Below are positions 44,167-56,108 of a stretch of 64,000 nucleotides of DNA, one piece after another; positions within the stretch are counted from its first letter, which is position 1, and every line of letters begins with the position of its first letter. This DNA comes from Trebouxia sp. TZW2008. Its lineage: Eukaryota; Chlorophyta; Trebouxiophyceae; Trebouxiales; Trebouxiaceae. The notes beneath the pieces were generated by a model. That model searched no databases, was not told where the DNA came from, and worked only from the letters and a program-made list of their open reading frames with translations. The stretch covers positions 1 through 64,000 of the forward strand of contig BDIU01000334.1 in the NCBI GenBank assembly GCA_002118135.1. The letters run 5' to 3'. The position numbers and the translations under genes are program-made.

Positions 44167-45033
44167 CAGGACGTGTCTGATTGTGTTTGAGGTCGCTGAC
44201 ATGATATGCTGGCTACACAAGCTACAGTTTGCAGTCTCCAACTACCCGAAACAGCTTGCGACTTTGTTGTGCTGCTCGAGCAAGATGTCGCTGCTTGGAA
44301 CGCACTTGTGGGTGTCGGCTAATTTTAGGAAAGAAACTCGCGCGTGCTCCTTTCGTGTGTCGAGCCGGCAGGATAAAGCAGGACGCACCGTGAGCAGCGG
44401 TGTTGTCTGCCTGGTATCAGTCAGTGCTGTGTTGACTTCTGGGCTTTGCAGTATACAGGAATTTAAATGCATTGGTCTTAGCACACACGCATGGACTCGG
44501 GTCAGCAGGGCTGACAGCATCCACTGCTCCTCAAAATATGGATTGGCAGCGCTCGCTCGGCACACTTGACAGTCACGCACTCTAGGAACTCATTCACTGA
44601 CACAGCCTGATCTTCTCATTGTCATACGTTGTCAAGCTCCTCCCTACCTTTTTGCATCAATGGGCAGTCTGCAGATGAACAAATTGCATCACATGCAGGC
44701 AATTCAATGTCCTGATCAGTTGATAATATGCAGTGCAACATCACGCGAGAGTACAGCTGTATGTTCAAGTGCAGCATGTGACCATGACATCAGCTGATGT
44801 GTAAGCATGGACTTACCTGTCACACTGCACGAGAGGAACAAGTGCAACGAAGTATTGATCAACAAACGCTTGCATAGTGCGCGATCAGTCTGTGGGGAAA
44901 CATGTTGCACACACTGCCTGCAAATGATGAGCGAATGACTTTGCCAACAGCTGCAATGGATCTTTCTCAACACAGCTTGGACAATCTTGCAACAAGATTT
45001 CCAACAAGCGAAATTGTCTGCAGTACAGCAAAC
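44167..45033. other. Intergenic region between TK and CTD phosphatase genes
   Basis: It should contain the thymidine kinase promoter and the 3' UTR of the CTD phosphatase gene. An open frame at 44242-44580 (-) lacks supporting features. Confidence 0.5.
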
Positions 45034-48000
45034 TCATGCAGTTGCTGTGACTGGAAACGCTTCTTCAGCAGCTCGCTTCCAGAGCATAGCTGAGCAGTTG
45101 AGCCTGCAACCAGTCTTGCAAGTCAATCACAAGCATTTTCAAGATGTGGAGTGCAAATTGTGACATGCTATGCTTGTCATATGCTTGCAAGATCGTGGCG
45201 ATCTTGCAGCTTTGTGCAGAGTATGCAGCAGATCTGTGACACACATCACATTGCACAACATTTTTGCATGGGCTGACAAGAATGCAATGGAAACACAGCA
45301 GGCATGAAAGTGCAGCAGCACAAACATTGTCAAAAATGCACATATGCAACGCACCATTCAGGGGTGACAACATATTTGCCGGTGCGCTGCGCCCAGTACA
45401 CCTGCAGCTCACATTCAATAATGTGTCAGAAGCTGCAAAATGCTTGCATGCAGACATTGTAGCCAACAGGCAAAGGTCTGTGCCAAGCACAGCAAAGGAC
45501 GATGTCTCTCTCAAGTGACAATTGACAGCATATGCCAAGCAAAATGCATTTCAATACTCAGCGCCAACAACAAGTTGAGATTGGTGTAATGCTACACATG
45601 TGTTGACATGAATGATGACCGGTCTTGGACACAATGCAATACACACACGTTTGCAGCTTGTCAACCTCTTCAATGCCATTGATGCAGGCATAACTGGGCT
45701 GGGTAGTACAGTAAATCGCCATCCTCAAGGGAATCATCGACATGGGTAACAGCGTCGTTTAGGCTGCAGTGTGCAGACAGCTACAACAGTTGCATAAACT
45801 GTGACTCTTTGCAGCCTGCTAACCTTCTCGGCGCTGTTGATGTAGGATGCATTATGGGGAACAGCATGACCAGCTGGCCATATGCAGATGAAAATAGGAC
45901 AATCTTTTGCAGCTTACTGGCCTTTTTGGTGCCATTGATGCAGGCTACACCATGGGTAACAGCATCACTGGGACGAATCAGCTGATGCCAGAAGCATGCA
46001 GCAGAGCTTTGCAGCTGACTTAACTCCTCAGGACCGTTGAGTGAAGCTGCAGCATGGATGACAGCATCGCTAGGCTGGGTTTTGCAGGCAGCTGCAGCAT
46101 TCAGGTAAGTTGCACTGCTACTTTGTTCAAAAGGGCAGCTTGTTGACCTTTTCAGTGCCGTTGACGTAGGCTGCAACATGGGTGACAGCATCACTGGGCT
46201 GTGTGGTGCAGGTGGCCCCAAAATTGACAGCCTTCTTCCACATGGGGTGCAGCTCAGGGTGGCCATCTTGCAAGGGAATCACACGGCTGAACATGATGTG
46301 AATGCCTGCTAGAACCTGCACAACGGACAAGGCATCTTGCACAGCAGACACAACATCCTGCAAAGGAGTGACTGAACTGAATATGATGTGTATGCCTATC
46401 AAGGACCTGCACAGCAGACACAGCATTTGAAAGTGATGTGGGAGGCTAGCCAGAGCCTGCACAACACACACAGCACTTGGAACATGATGAAGATGTGTAC
46501 TAGAATGTGCACGACAGACACAGCATCTTGCAAGGAATTCACCCAAACTTAAATATGATGTGGATGTCTGCCAGAACTTGCAAAATAGACACATCATCAT
46601 GCACAGCAGGCACAGCAACCACAGCATCTTGCCTGCCAGACAATGTGCAGGAGGCCACCATGGCCACTCAAAATCAAAACCGCCTCTCTACAAAAACAAC
46701 ATAAGCTTGTTGAAGCCTGCACGGCAGTCTACCACCTGCTTTGCAGCCTGCAGCATCTGCCTGTCAAATTTTGCAGCTCTGACATTCAGCATTTTGCCTT
46801 AAACAAATCTTGTGCACTTTGTATAGCTGCTCATGGTATGGTATCAGAAACCAATTTCAGGCTTGATTGAACCCAGCAAACAAGGAAATAATCTGTGATA
46901 GCATTGCCTTACATTGACATTATCTATGTGATGCCCTGCTGGGCATCTATGAGAGCAGAACACTACTGAGTAATCCTTTTGGTTTCAATTTTCACCTGTC
47001 TGCGCTCATCCTGCAGCACCTGCCGCACATCCCACAGGGGTCGCTCTAAACCCCTGTACCCTGCTGCCTCCACCCCCCCAGCCTCCCCCAGCACCCTGAA
47101 CATCCGGGCGTGTGTGCGTAGCAGCACGTTCAGGGCAGTCATAAGCATGCCAGACTGCGGCGTCTCATCCCGCCGCATTTCCAGGAGGGATCGGCTTTTG
47201 GAGCCAAATTGGCGACGGCTGGCGGGAAAGTAGATGTAGCGCTCGACTGCCACCAGGTTATCTTTGTGATTGCCCCATACACTGCTAGTGTCATCTACCA
47301 CCAGCGCAATTGGCTCCCTGCCTTCAAGACCCTGCAGGACCAGGTGGATACATCAAGTGCTTGGACTGAATGCATGGTGACCTGGTTGCAAGTCTTGCTG
47401 TGCAATGTACTGAGTGCATCGTTACTTCTTGCATCTCTTGCTGCACATAATTCTGGGCATCCAAAGATGACGACTCATTGCTGCTACAGCCGACAAGATT
47501 GCTCGCCTACACGGACATGCACGTACACATGCATATATGCATGCACACATGCATGAATGCATGCACGATAGGCGTTTGAGCAAAGGCAGGGCAGACCTGC
47601 ATGAGGCGCTTAGTAAGGTCCTGCTGCATACCGTCCGCTGCCCCCTGGGAGATGACGCGGTGCCCAAACAGGCGCCCGCTGGGGTCCAACAGCTCACAGA
47701 TGGCTGCAGCATAAGACCTGCACCAGAAGTGCATGTCATGCGTTGAGGGTGACTAGCCAACCAACAAGGCTATAATGAATGTGCCATGTGGGGCGCCCTC
47801 TTAGTCAGTGAATGGCTGAGGTTCAACTTAAGTTATGTGTCTGAAGAGACAGTCAAAGGCTTGCCTCACATGTAGCGTATGCATAAGAAGCCATTGCAGT
47901 ACAGTCTGTTCCAGTAACACTATAGGCATCTTGCTGGAAAAGAACAACATCTGATCATGGCTTTGGTCGCTGTCCGCTTGATGCCTCCCAAGTTTCAATG

Positions 48001-48957
48001 ACGGCGTCTTGCCCTTGATGGACCAGAACCGTGTATGTTGGAAACCACCATGTGTGTCTGCATCAACAGTTGATCAGGCACTGAAGTGCTTGTTGCCGTT
48101 TGGGTGTGTCTAAAGCTCAAGGTGTTAACAAGCAGTCTCCTCAGGTTGTCTGGCGGCAAAATAGCAGCACCCCTAACATCATTAAAAATTGTATAGGTCA
48201 CTGCCTTGGCATGGATCCATAGCTCGAAAGTGCTGGTGCGCAGTTTCCAAGAAATGCCTGACAGCACTCCAGAATGCAACAACATGTGATGCAGCAGAAG
48301 CTCACCTGTTGCCTGACAGTACTTTTGACAGCTGCAAAGAAACTTACCTGTTGCCATTTGTATGGATCCACAGCTCAAAATGCTGGTGCGCAGTCTCTAG
48401 GAAGTGCCTGACAGCCGGCCTCAGCTTGGTCCACATCTGAATGCGTTCCAATCTGAAGAGCTCCCTTTTGGCCTCGGGCAGTCTCAAAGACTCATTGGCT
48501 AGATGAGATCTGAGTTGAGCCTCATGCTCTGGGTCTACCTCAGTAAAGCGCGCTGAGTTGACGAGCGTGTGGTCCAGATCCAACACCAAACACAGCTTGC
48601 GTTGCCTGCATTGGCAACAGGAGCCATGAACATGGTGTCTGAGGCAAGCAGTAGCAGCCTCAGAGGCTTGTTAGCAGGGTGAGATCTGAGCTGAGCCTTA
48701 TGCTCTGAACTAAACTCAGTGAAGTGCGCTGAGTTGACCAGTGTGTGGTCCAAGTCCAACAGCAAGCACAGCTTGCGCTGCCTGCATTGATGTTGGCTGT
48801 CACTTACAGCAGCAGGGGAAGAAGCAGGACGCATTGTTCAGGTGAGATCAAAAGAGTGCGTGGGCCAAACTCAGCGAAGCACGCTACAATGACCAGCATG
48901 TGGTTCAGGTCCAACACCAGGCACAGCTTGCATGCATGTGGATTGTTGCAACAAGCC

Positions 48958-48988
<31 letters not shown>

Positions 48989-51900
48989 GATCAGGCTTAT
49001 GGGCAAAAAGTGTGGAATAAGCTGAGGAAGAATAAAAAAGAGATGAAGGAGAAGAAGAAGAACCAGCAAACTGGGTATGCAGATTCGTCAAAAGCATGGC
49101 CAAGTAAGTGTGAAAAGAATGCAGGAGCAGAGCGAGAGGCAGAGCAGAACTTGCCTATGTTGACATGTGTACGTGTAATTGATGGCATACACCTAAGATA
49201 TCAAACATCACGAAGTGTGTACGAGGTGTAAAAATAATAATATATTGCACACAATGCACAAGCTTTTGCAAGCAGTACCTGAGCAGAGACTTGACATCAT
49301 CAGCCAATACTTGCATGCTTGTCAGGCCATCAGCAGCATGGCTGTTGGCAGCGTTGCCATCATCAGCAGCAGCATGGCCACTTGCCAAGTCATCGGGCAC
49401 CCCATTAGGATCAGGCAGGGGGACTGTCTGGGGTAGGGCAACAGGCCCACCCCTCTGAGCAATCTGAGCCAGGCTCTGATCAACCTCTTTCACTGATGCT
49501 GATGCAATCTGATGCCGTCCAGGCTGCTGCCGCTGCTGCTGCCGCTGCTGCTGCTGCTGTATTGGGTACTGATGACTATACCCCGACGAGCTCACAGGCT
49601 CCTGCTGCATGACCTGTTCTGCTTCTTCACTGGAGCTTCTGTCATACCCAGATTGTTGCGGCAGTGCCTGATTGGCGTAACTGCCTCCATTCACTGCCTG
49701 AGGCTCAGCCAAGGCGCTGAGCTCATTCTCAGGTGACACATCTGACGCATCAGCTCTGTTGCTGCGCCTGCTGTTTCGTCGATAATGCATATGCCGGTGC
49801 AGCTGGCTCTGCTGTGGCAGTTGCTGTGACAGTTGCTGTGACAATTGCTGTGGCAGCTGCTGTGGCATCTGCTCTGGCTCAGGCCCCAGACCTGGAGGCA
49901 GCTCAGCCTCTGCCTCAGGCAGCTGCCTTGGCAGGTGCTGCAGCAGTGGCTCCAAGCCAGGTGGCAGAGCATGTGCTTCATCTGTCATAGCCTGCCGTGC
50001 AGTTTCTTTGTGCTTCTGCTGCTGCTGCTGCTGGTGCTGCTGATGCGGGTGGCCATTTAAGATGTTCTGAGCGTCTGTGCTGGCATTATTCAGTCCAGGT
50101 ATCGCTCCATTCATTGCTTGCTGATCAACATCTATACTGCGATGGGCTGTACTAGGCTCTGGCAACGGTATCTGTGATGCCTGTTGCAGCACACTTGACT
50201 GCTGCTGCTGCTGCTGCTGTGGGTGGGGCTGCTGTGGGTGCGGCTGCTGCATTGCAAGGTGGCGTTGCAAGTGAGCACGCATAGCAATAGTGCTTGGATC
50301 ATCTTCCTCTACAATCTTCTTCAGCTTCTGCCGCCTGTTGCCCTGCAGCTTGAAACCAACCTGTGGTCTGACTTGAGGCATTGCTGCAGATTCCGAATCT
50401 TCAGAAGCTGGTAAGCTGGACAGCTTCTGTGAGTGCAACAATGTAGTGATGCCAGTCTGTTCACGATGATGCCCATTTGCCACTGCTGTGGACTCAGGCG
50501 ATGGCGGTGGCAGCGGCGGTGGAGGCACAGGGTCAACATCCATGTCAGCTGCTGCAGCTGAGTCATCAGGCAGGGGCAGGGGAGGCGGTGACTCATCCCT
50601 GCCATTCTTCTGCTTCTTGCTCTGGCTTGCCAGCTTGATCTTTTGCTTCCCTCCTTTGATGCTGACTGCTGTGCCAGGTGTCTGATTGGCTGTTGGTGCG
50701 TCTGCATCAGCTTCAGCTGCCCTCTTCCTCTGCTTCATCAGACCCAGTCTGGGGATGTAGGGGGCTCTAGGCTGGGGTTCTGCTTTGGGTTTTTTCGGCT
50801 GTAGTGACTCTTCTTCACCATCTGCTAGCGCTTTGAACACCTGCAAAACCGAAAGGGTGATGACGACTCAGCATTGCAAAAGTTGTCCCTAAGACAGGGC
50901 AAGCAAGGACTGTGCAGCTTGTGACTGGGACATGCTTATGTAATTGCAGTTGCCGTGCACATTGACAAGATCTACAATGTATCAGTGGCAGCAACATGAC
51001 AGTGGCACAGGACATGAGTATGTGCACAAAGTCAACTGACGGCATACTGAAGCTAGCATGGCACCTTCCAAGGCAACACATACCCGCAAAAGGAATGACT
51101 CACAACAAGCAGACATAAGAGCAGCTCATGCAAACAAGATGCAATCAGACATATGCAAATCTGAGTCTGTCCAAAGAAGACAATGTCCAAACCGCCGCTT
51201 GTGTTTCATAAGAGACGCAATGTGCTGCACATTGCCGCTGCAAACTGACAAGTCATGTGCACGAAGCATGAAAAGACTTCAGGCACAAGTGCAGCGTGAT
51301 CAACAGGGCACCCTGCTGCTCTTGATCCAGCCTTCTAGCTCTTTCCTGTGAGCAGCAGTCAGCAAACTGTCTTGCTGCTTTATGGCAGCTCTCACAAGCT
51401 TGCCTGCTGCTGACAGGTTGGAAGTTCTGCCCACACCTATGGTTGAAAGCACGAGCCATTTGAAGAACTCCCTTTGTTGGTTTTACAGCTGTTGATCAAG
51501 AATCTTGACATCATGTCATGTCTTAGCTGATACAGCAATCAGGCACAGAGACACGATGCGTTATGCCGCAAGGAGTTGTGTTGGAAGCCTCTGTGAGCCA
51601 CAGAAGCCTGGGAGTGCTGATGCAGATGCTGCCAGCAAGGGTCTCTTGCTTCAGCAACACGTTTCATGTCATATCTACCTGTTGCAAAGCAAATAGACAG
51701 ATTGAATCCAATGAACAAATGAATCAAAAAGACGCACTGATGCAAAGGTGAGAAGAGAGTGCAGGGCCTAAGGCGGATTGCAAGATTGCTGACCTGTGTT
51801 GCAAACAAGGTGCACTGTGCTGAGCCCCTTGAAGAACTGTGCACTACTCTCAGCCAATTTGGCATTGTCATCTGCCTTGGCTGACTTTCGTGCAGCATCA

Positions 51901-54735
51901 GTCAGAGAGCGCTGCAGCTCTTGCAGATCTGCCAGAGCATCCAGCAAGTCCAGACTGACAGCCTGTAGGGACCTAGAAAAGAACACAAGAGCAAAGTTTA
52001 TGCTGTCAGGCATCACAACAGGAGCTTCTTTGAGTTGAAGCATAGTGCAAAGACTTAAGTGTGTGCCAAAAAGTGTCATGCACTTGAAATGATGGCATGC
52101 AGGTGTAGGCCTGCTGCTCATTCATGCTGCAACATGCTCAGTAATCTTGTGAGGCACCTACATATGCCTGATGATCTGCTGCGACATAGCAGCATACGCA
52201 TGGAACAACCATAGTGATTGACCCTATTTTCAGAACCCTGTACACTTTGAAGATCATTGGTTTTGCGTTTCACCAAAGCGCTGAAAGAGACTTTTCTTCC
52301 ATTGCTCAATGTCAAGACATGTCTCTACCAATGACCACAGCATTTGATTTTGCTTTTGGCTGGAGTCTGCTTCAGGACACTAGGCCCAAAACGAAATGCA
52401 AGCAACAAGAACTGTGTGACTTGAGATGACTGTACTTGCAGGGGTAGGAGGCGCTTACTTCATTGCAGCGGGCACATTTGCTGCAGAAGTTGATGCCTTG
52501 ATGCTGCTCACAAGCGCACTGATGTCGCTTGGCTTCCTGTTTCTCGTAGCCAAACTGCGAGTCAACCTGTGGCATCAAGGTTGTCTGAGCTTGCTTTGGT
52601 GGCACACAGCCGAATTCCTTGGCAGTTTTTGGCCATTTGCCAAGCTGGCCATGCAGTGTGTATCTCATGCTTGCAGAGATGCCGAATGGTGATGCTGTAT
52701 GTATGCATTGCGCACACGATTATGCAAACTGTATGAACACTACAAGAGCAACACAATTCGAACCTGCTACTTGGCCGCACTTCTCCCTCATCCAGGCTGC
52801 CATCCTCTGATGATGCATGGCTGCCTTTTTTAGGCAAGGAATCAAGACTGCTGGAGTCATCATAATCTCTAGTATGTCTGTTATGGTGGTAGATAGGGGT
52901 ATAACCATACTCCTCTGAATAGCGCGAAGCAAATGGTCCACCACAGTGATGGTGCGCAAAGCGTGGTGAGCCATACGATGTCGATGCATGATCCCTGCCA
53001 GAACATGACTTGTCTCAATTTTGAGTAGTCACCACCCAATGGCATGCAGTTCATGCAGAAACGAGTTCTGGCTCTGGCAGGCTTCGAAACCGAATTCGTT
53101 CTTTTGTGTGCAGATTGATGATTCTTGTATGTGTACATTGGAAAGTGAGATAATGTGTCAAGCTCTCGACCTCCAGCGCCAGCCAGATCTGGCTGAATGA
53201 TCTGACTTTATAGCACCAGGCCACTAGAAATTCCACATCCTGCTTTCGTTTTGGGTGGCATGCAAGCAATGGCATTGACTGTCAGGGTACGACGCAGGCA
53301 GAATTATCCCCGTGCAGAATTTTGTAGGCAGAATTGCAGAACTTTCTGCAAGGCATTTGCCAAATCCCTGCACTAACCTAGCAGAACTATGCAGTACTGA
53401 TTTACGTGCAGAACCCTGCAGAACTGCTGCAGAACCCCTGCAGGACCGCTGCAGCACCCATGCTGACTCAGTTGACTAAGCCGGTGGGTCAGTAATCTGT
53501 AGATGGCAGCATAAAGACAATGATTCGTTGACAAGTGCACAGTTGTTCTCTTTTGCTGTTGGAGCCAGGCGAGCAAGCATGAGGGACATTGATGCAATAA
53601 CCATGTATTTGGTGCTCATTTGCCCAAATACATGTCTTGATATCAGTCAATTGGAGTGATTCTTGAAGGTTTTCTGTCCCTGCAACAACTTTTTATTGGA
53701 CTTTTCAGCATTTGTAAGGTTCCACAGATGCACCTAGCTCTCAAAAGTTCAAAATAATTGTTTCTCTTGAATTGACCATGTATACAGTTCTGCAGGGGCC
53801 CTGCAAGGTTCTGCAAATACTACATTTGCAGGCAGAATTCAGGTCAAGCCCTAAATAATTCTGCGTCGTACCCTGTTGACTGTGGTGTTGATCTTGCCAC
53901 CGTTGCCCAGCTGGCACCTCATATGGAGATGTATGAAAAGCAATTGCTTATGGCTTGTCAGAAGCCATGCAACATATATCATTTGACGAGTTGACGCAGT
54001 GATTGGCAAGTACCTGGTGGCTTTGACCAAATGTGGACACCCCATGATGCTGGTACAAGAATCATGATCCACACTAGTGCAGTTTTGAACTTGGCACGCA
54101 AGAATCCAGCTGCGACCACTGCCACCAACAGAGAGACTTTTCAGTCTGTTGATGCTGGTGGTCGCAATTGTCTTGCTGGTGTACAAGTATGCCTATTGAG
54201 TTTTCAGGTATTGTAGATGCTGTGTTTCAAGCCAGCAGCATGCCTTTCAAGCAAGAGCTGTGCTCCTGACAGTAGATCACCTGAGACTTGTGTGCCTTCT
54301 GTCAAGCAATTGCGCGCTGGGCGCAGCACCGTATGGCAAGGTGCCATATGCAGAATATGCCATGCTTGAGCCATATGTGCGCAATGGTTCATCAAAGATT
54401 GGCAAGCCAAGCAAGCCAAGATCAGAAGGTGGCATAGCAGTAGCAGCCATATCCAGCACAGGTGCAACTGAGGGCTCGGGATCTTCAGCAGGCTCAGGCT
54501 TGCTGGGCACACTTGGAGCTGCTGCTGTTGCTGCTGCTGTTGCTGCTGAAGCTTCTGGCTCCTACAAAGCTTTGACTTCTTTCAGCAAACTACTTGTAGC
54601 CAGGCGCAAGCCAGCAACTGAGCAAGAAGTTGTGTAGCTGCAGACACTGAGTCTCACATCCGTTTTCTGTGGAGTATCCACTGTTGTATCCGGTAGTTCT
54701 CCCTCCTCAATTTCGCCATCCTCAAGATCCGGCAT
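45034..54735 (-). CDS. CPL3: CPL3-like RNA polymerase II CTD phosphatase with BRCT domain
   Basis: A large minus-strand gene. N-terminus: MPDLEDGEIEEGELPD (54735), then likely exons at about 54516-54285, 53010-52780 (SSEDGSLDEGEV), 52650-52460, 51972-51794 and 51429-51318. A 1.56-kb exon, 50840-49279, is Pro- and Gln-rich. The FCP1-type catalytic exon, 48605-48348, has LCLVLDLDHTLVNSARF (DxDxT nucleophile) and MWTKLRPAVRHFLE. Then 47717-47597 (SYAAAICELLDPSGRLFGHR) and 47331-46996 (IALVVDDTSSVWGNHKDNL). The BRCT exon, 46315-46148, has VLAGIHIMFSRVIPLQDG and DAVTHVAAYVNGTEK. The last exon, 45103-45034, has NCSAMLWKRAAEEAFPV. CPL3/FCP1 enzymes remove phosphates from the polymerase II tail; CPL3 types have a long N-terminal region and a BRCT that binds the CTD. 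One short BRCT exon between 45104 and 46147 was not located. The N-terminal exons are the least certain. Confidence 0.8.
45655..46590 (-). repeat. Junction copies on both sides of the BRCT exon
   Basis: Upstream (46320-46590): about four degraded copies of the acceptor and first 45 bases (the gcattcacatcatgttcag type, in gene sense). Downstream: four copies of the exon's last 70 bases and donor, near 46019-46085, 45918-45990, 45821-45885 and 45655-45745. They are 80-160 bp apart and 65-85% similar by eye. Confidence 0.75.
48200..48940 (-). repeat. Junction copies on both sides of the DLDHT exon
   Basis: Two upstream copies of the acceptor side: about 48784-48625 codes LCLLLDLDHTLVNSAHFTE; about 48935-48850 is decayed and codes DLNHMLV instead of DLDHTLV. 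One downstream copy at about 48275-48200 repeats the FELWIH end of the exon. Confidence 0.8.
53283..53875. mobile_element. Non-autonomous hAT-type element (MITE) in a CPL3 intron
   Basis: Terminal inverted repeats CAGGGTACGACGCAG (53283) and CTGCGTCGTACCCTG (ends 53875), extended by imperfect gcagaattat/ataattctg. The element is flanked by an exact 8-bp target duplication, TTGACTGT, at 53275-53282 and 53876-53883. CAGGG-type ends with 8-bp duplications are characteristic of hAT transposons. The 593-bp interior has many gcagaa/ttctgc subterminal repeats and no transposase frame, so it depends on a transposase made elsewhere. Confidence 0.9.
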
Positions 54736-56108
54736 GCTGCTGCTGGTCAAAACTGCGATAAGGTGTACTACCTACTCTAACAAGATGCAAGCAGCGCTAA
54801 GCTCTGTGCGAGCTGTTGATGCTACACAGGCCTTGTCCCAATGCTGACTTTGGCGATCACTGTTTGTGCTGCTAGGAACAGGAGTAGGCTAGATTGACTT
54901 GAGAACTTGCAAGCAAACAGGGGGGCTTTGAACCCTGGATGCCTGATGCCCTGACACAACACAGCAAGTGACGTTGTAGAGACAGCTGACGGAATGGCAA
55001 CCTGTAAAGTGTCGCCGGTGGGGACCGGAGGCAGCTCTCTCTTGCTAAGCTAACAGAGGCCAATGGGTTGAAGTGCTGACAAAGCCTGCCGCTGATTGAA
55101 CACAATCGAAGAAGATGCATGCGCCCGTTCACGCTCGCAGGGTCTCGCACCCTAAAAAGCTCAACTTGCAATTTTGTCACTTGATTCCACATGCAAATAT
55201 ATATATTCCTGAGAGCCATGTCGAGCCTTGCACTGGGGTCCAAGCGATTGTACATTGCAGGATAATATTGCGGTTGTTTCAAGACCTGCAAAATAGCTGA
55301 TTTGGAGGTCCAGTACCGATACTGGTGTGCAAAAATGCTTGAGTCCTCAAGGGTCGCCTCCTACATTTGGCCTATTTGCCCTGCACCCATTCAAGTGCAG
55401 CTTTGGGATATCGAGATCTTGCTGAAGCAAGCCTTGGCAAGCTTGTCTTTGCAATCGCAGAGGCGCTGTTTAAAATATTTCAATTAATCTGTTACAGCTT
55501 CTGACCGAAATTATATTCCAGGCGCAAAGTCCAATGAGGAGGTTGATTTCGAGCTGCTGTGTGATCCACCATAGGCAAAGCAGTTCAGCACTCCAGGCCT
55601 TCATGGCAGCGACATTCTTGCAAGTTTGTCTTCACACGCGAGCACGTGCCGACACATGAGAGAATCCGCACGTGCACACGTGCCCGATGATGTCATTCCG
55701 TAAAGCAAGATAAAAGTAGGTTGCGCAGCGAAGCATCCTTAAACTGACCTCGTCTTGCGCCAGCGAGAGTGAAATTACAGGTAAGCACCTTTGGTATTTG
55801 CCCATTAAAATAAGATGGCATCGCGTTCAACATCAAGTGCCATAACCATATTTTCGAGATTCGCGCGCTATGCATGCGGGCGTCTTGATCAGTTGCAACA
55901 GCTTACAGCGTCCAGTCGTTCGATGCTTGTGCTGCATCTGGGCAACCGTGCAATGAGTTGAAAGTGCTGAACCGCGACAGACGTAGTATGTTGAGCCCGG
56001 CCGTCGTCGACAGCGGCACCGCCACAGTCATCGCAACGTCAATAGCAATATCTTCAGGCTGCCGGCGGAATGCGTCATCTTCTCATGCTTGCTCTTGCAG
56101 GCTTGATC
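54736..56108. other. Divergent region between CPL3 and dioxygenase genes
   Basis: It contains the CPL3 promoter and probably a non-coding first exon of the dioxygenase gene (an acceptor, gctcttgcag, precedes its start codon). A minus-strand open frame at 54872-55291 looks protein-like (RLDPSARLDMALRNIYICMW) but has no supported borders. Confidence 0.4.

Noticed and set aside
54260..54637. 126-codon plus-strand frame with polyAla and a plausible C-terminus
   Set aside because: The opposite strand has a frame with good acceptor and donor sites, in keeping with the CPL3 N-terminal region; the plus frame is probably its shadow, though not excluded.
55519..55574. Possible plus-strand terminal exon AKSNEEVDFELLCDPP after an attccag acceptor
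   Set aside because: No upstream exon in a matching phase was found; likely chance.
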